This document shows positions 61,870 to 64,000 of a DNA stretch of 64,000 nt, in pieces. Position 1 is the first letter of the stretch. Each line of letters begins with the position of its first letter. Source of the stretch: Betaproteobacteria bacterium (lineage in GTDB: Bacteria > Pseudomonadota > Gammaproteobacteria > Burkholderiales > Rhodocyclaceae); NCBI GenBank assembly GCA_028065725.1, contig JAPTVL010000275.1:1-64000 (forward strand), given 5' to 3'. The notes under the pieces were generated by a model. That model saw only the letters and a program-made list of their open reading frames with translations, did not search any database and was not told the DNA's origin. The position numbers and the translations under genes are program-made.

Positions 61870-64000
61870 TCATAGCTTGACGCGATTCAGTCGTAGCGCA
61901 TTGGTAACCACGGACACCGAACTCAATGCCATCGCGGCGCCGGCAAAGATCGGCGACAGCAGGAGGCCGAACGCCGGGTAGAGCACCCCGGCGGCAACCG
62001 GAATGCCAAGCGCGTTGTAGCCAAAGGCGAACACCAGGTTCTGACGGATATTGCGCATCGTCGCGCGCGACAGCACGGCAGCACGCGCGATGCCGCGCAG
62101 ATCGCCCTTGACCAGCGTTACACCGGCGCTTTCCATGGCCACATCGGTACCGGTGCCCATGGCGATGCCGACGTCCGCCTGCGCCAGTGCAGGCGCATCG
62201 TTGATGCCATCGCCGGCCATCGCGACCTTGCGCCCCTCGGCCTGCAAGCGCCTTACATGACCCGCCTTGTCCTCCGGCAGCACCTCGGCAAGCGCCTCGT
62301 CGATGCCGAGTTGCCGGGCGACGGCTTCAGCGGTACTGCGCGAATCGCCGGTGAGCATCACGATGCGTACCCCAGCGCTCTTGAGTGTCGCAATCGCCTC
62401 AGACGTGCTCTCCTTGATCGGATCGGCGACGGCTGCAATTCCTGCCGCCGCGCCATCGATGGCGAAAAAGACCACCGTTTTGGCTTCCGCGCGCCAGGCT
62501 TCCGCACGTGCCTCCCACTGCTGCGTATCAACACCGCGCTGCTTGAGAAAGCCCGAACTGCCGACCAGTACGCGCTTGCCACGGATATCGGCTTGCACGC
62601 CAAGACCATTGATCGCATCGAATGCCTCGGCTTGCTGCGGCGAAAGGCCGCGCGCCTTGGCGCCCGCGACGATCGCGAGTCCTATCGGATGCTCCGAGAG
62701 CTGCTCCACTCCGGCGACGAGCGCAAGCGCTTCATCTTCTGGAATGCCATCGACGACAAAATCGGTCAGCGCGGGATGGCCGAGTGTCAGCGTGCCGGTC
62801 TTGTCGACCACTAGGGTGTCGATGTCACGCATGCGCTCGATCGCCTCGGCATTGCGGAACAGAATACCGGCACGTGCGCCTTGGCCCATGGCGACAGTCA
62901 TCGAGATCGGCGTCGCGAGACCGACGGCACACGGACAGGCGATGATCAACACGGCAACGGCGTTCAGGAAGGCATAGGCCAACCTCGGCTCCGGACCGGC
63001 AAACCACCATACGAGCGCCGTGACGACGGCGATAGCCAAGACAATCTGGACAAACCAAGCCGCGATGACATCGGCAAGTCGCTGGATCGGTGCGCGCGTG
63101 CGCTGCGCCTCTGCGACCATGTGTACGATGCGCGCCAGCAGCGTATCGGCACCTACACGCTCGGCGCGAATCAGCAACGAACCATTACCGTTGACGGTGG
63201 CACCGGTGACCTTGTCTCCCGTGGCCTTGGCCACCGGCACCGGCTCGCCGGTGATCATGGATTCGTCGATGCGACTGCTGCCTTCGAGCACCGTGCCGTC
63301 CACCGGCACCTTCTCGCCTGGCTTGACGCGTAGCCGGTTGCCGACGGCGACCAGTTCCAGCGCTACCTGCTCTTCACTACCGTCGTCACGCAGTCGCCAA
63401 GCGAGGTTGGGTGCGAGTTTCAGCAATTGCTGAATCGCTTGGCTGGTCTGCCCCATCGCTCGCAATTGCAGGAAGTCACCCAGGATCACCAGCGTCACGA
63501 TCACCGCTGCCGCCTCGAAGTAGGTTCCGACGGCACCGTCGTGCTCGCGGAATTCCGGCGGAAACAAGCCGGGCATCAGCACCGCGGCAAGGCTGAACAC
63601 ATAGGCCAAGCCCACGCCAAGTCCGATCAGCGTGTACATGTTGAGCGACCGCTGGACCAGCGACAGCCAGAATTTGTGCAGGATCGGCCAACCGACCCAA
63701 AGCACGACTGGCGTGCCCAGCGCGAACTCGACCCAGCCGCGTAACCTTGGCTGAAGGCCGAACAGATCATGCAGCCCGACCATCGGCGACATGGCGAGCA
63801 CCACCAGCGGGATTGACAGCGCAACACCGATCCACAGCCGGCGCGCAAGGTCGCGCAATTCCGAGTCGTCCGATGCACCAGTGCCCGCGACAGGGACCAG
63901 GGCCATTCCGCATTTTGGGCAACTACCGGGCTGCGGACTGCGAACCTCGGGATGCATGGGGCAGGTATATTCGGCAGCGCGCGGGAGGGTGTCGAGCACC
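61870..64000 (-). CDS. copA: Copper-translocating P-type ATPase (5' end outside window)
   Basis: About 709 residues are visible; the frame stays open at the right edge, where it reads L-D-T-L-P from a GTG that is probably internal. [24 protein letters not shown] is a heavy-metal-binding domain found in front of many copper ATPases. [23 protein letters not shown] (metal-binding CPC), [11 protein letters not shown] (phosphorylated aspartate), SEHPIGLA and [12 protein letters not shown] complete the P1B-type pump. It exports copper (or silver) from the cytoplasm. Confidence 0.93.
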   Translation of the reverse strand, partial: VLDTLPRAAEYTCPMHPEVRSPQPGSCPKCGMALVPVAGTGASDDSELRDLARRLWIGVALSIPLVVLAMSPMVGLHDLFGLQPRLRGWVEFALGTPVVLWVGWPILHKFWLSLVQRSLNMYTLIGLGVGLAYVFSLAAVLMPGLFPPEFREHDGAVGTYFEAAAVIVTLVILGDFLQLRAMGQTSQAIQQLLKLAPNLAWRLRDDGSEEQVALELVAVGNRLRVKPGEKVPVDGTVLEGSSRIDESMITGEPVPVAKATGDKVTGATVNGNGSLLIRAERVGADTLLARIVHMVAEAQRTRAPIQRLADVIAAWFVQIVLAIAVVTALVWWFAGPEPRLAYAFLNAVAVLIIACPCAVGLATPISMTVAMGQGARAGILFRNAEAIERMRDIDTLVVDKTGTLTLGHPALTDFVVDGIPEDEALALVAGVEQLSEHPIGLAIVAGAKARGLSPQQAEAFDAINGLGVQADIRGKRVLVGSSGFLKQRGVDTQQWEARAEAWRAEAKTVVFFAIDGAAAGIAAVADPIKESTSEAIATLKSAGVRIVMLTGDSRSTAEAVARQLGIDEALAEVLPEDKAGHVRRLQAEGRKVAMAGDGINDAPALAQADVGIAMGTGTDVAMESAGVTLVKGDLRGIARAAVLSRATMRNIRQNLVFAFGYNALGIPVAAGVLYPAFGLLLSPIFAGAAMALSSVSVVTNALRLNRVKL

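Noticed and set aside
1..64000. Search by eye for CRISPR arrays, rRNA and tRNA genes.
   Set aside because: No series of regularly spaced identical repeats and no rRNA or tRNA-like sequence was found.

Overview
The window is a high-GC proteobacterial segment. Family content (mixed Cob/Cbi genes with CbiD and CbiG, CbiX cobaltochelatase, an ArrA-type reductase with a perfect FNR/Anr-type box, a long receiver-GAF-PAS-GGDEF-EAL protein, Tn21-type ends) suggests a facultatively anaerobic betaproteobacterium, possibly of the Rhodocyclales. That placement is inference; there is no rRNA or marker gene here. The mosaic of integrases, transposons and broken genes suggests genomic islands or integrative elements set into a chromosome.

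Layout. 1-3561: the end of a Tn3/Tn21-family transposon (tnpA plus a tnpR stump cut by an ISL3-family IS), whose 38-bp terminal repeat lies directly against a beheaded cheB. 3562-7584: cheB remnant and a large c-di-GMP signalling protein with a degenerate GGDEF and intact EAL domain. 7758-18357: a cobalamin riboswitch and a tightly overlapping 12-gene run (CbiM-like cobalt permease, CobM, CbiX, CobH/CbiC, CbiD, CobL/CbiET, CobI, CbiG, CobE-like, CobJ, CobO, CobB/CbiA) that takes sirohydrochlorin to adenosylated cobyrinic acid diamide; the precorrin-6A reductase is absent. On the other strand, bluB follows a second cobalamin riboswitch, and a truncated btuF lies beyond it.

20077-23241 is a second Tn3-family element with near-perfect terminal repeats. 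It is flanked by two unrelated broken genes (btuF and an integrase) and shows no target duplication, so a deletion probably happened here. 24890-29296 encodes a 1468-aa helicase-nuclease protein that looks like a stand-alone defence gene. A gene for HU follows, then a perfect FNR-type box and an arrA-arrB-torD-like respiratory operon (30331-34479). 34811-37736 holds an FKBP-type isomerase, small xse genes and gene scraps (xseA', sirtuin', dnaB').

37749-49702 looks like integrative-element or plasmid backbone and cargo: a second integrase of the same family as the truncated one, a ParM-like actin with a partner protein, a small membrane peptide, a membrane-anchored tandem AAA ATPase with a small membrane partner, an unknown protein, a secreted thermonuclease-like protein, and umuDC under a consensus SOS box that touches the umuD start codon. 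50313-53867 is a probable Fur-regulated iron-uptake operon (TonB-dependent receptor, DUF4198-like protein, PepSY-type membrane protein), bordered on both sides by gene-free DNA carrying recurring GAATGGC/GCCATTC words. 54466-59250 is a type III restriction-modification system, followed by an IS5-family element, a small PAS/DUF2934 cluster, and a copper P-type ATPase that runs off the right edge.
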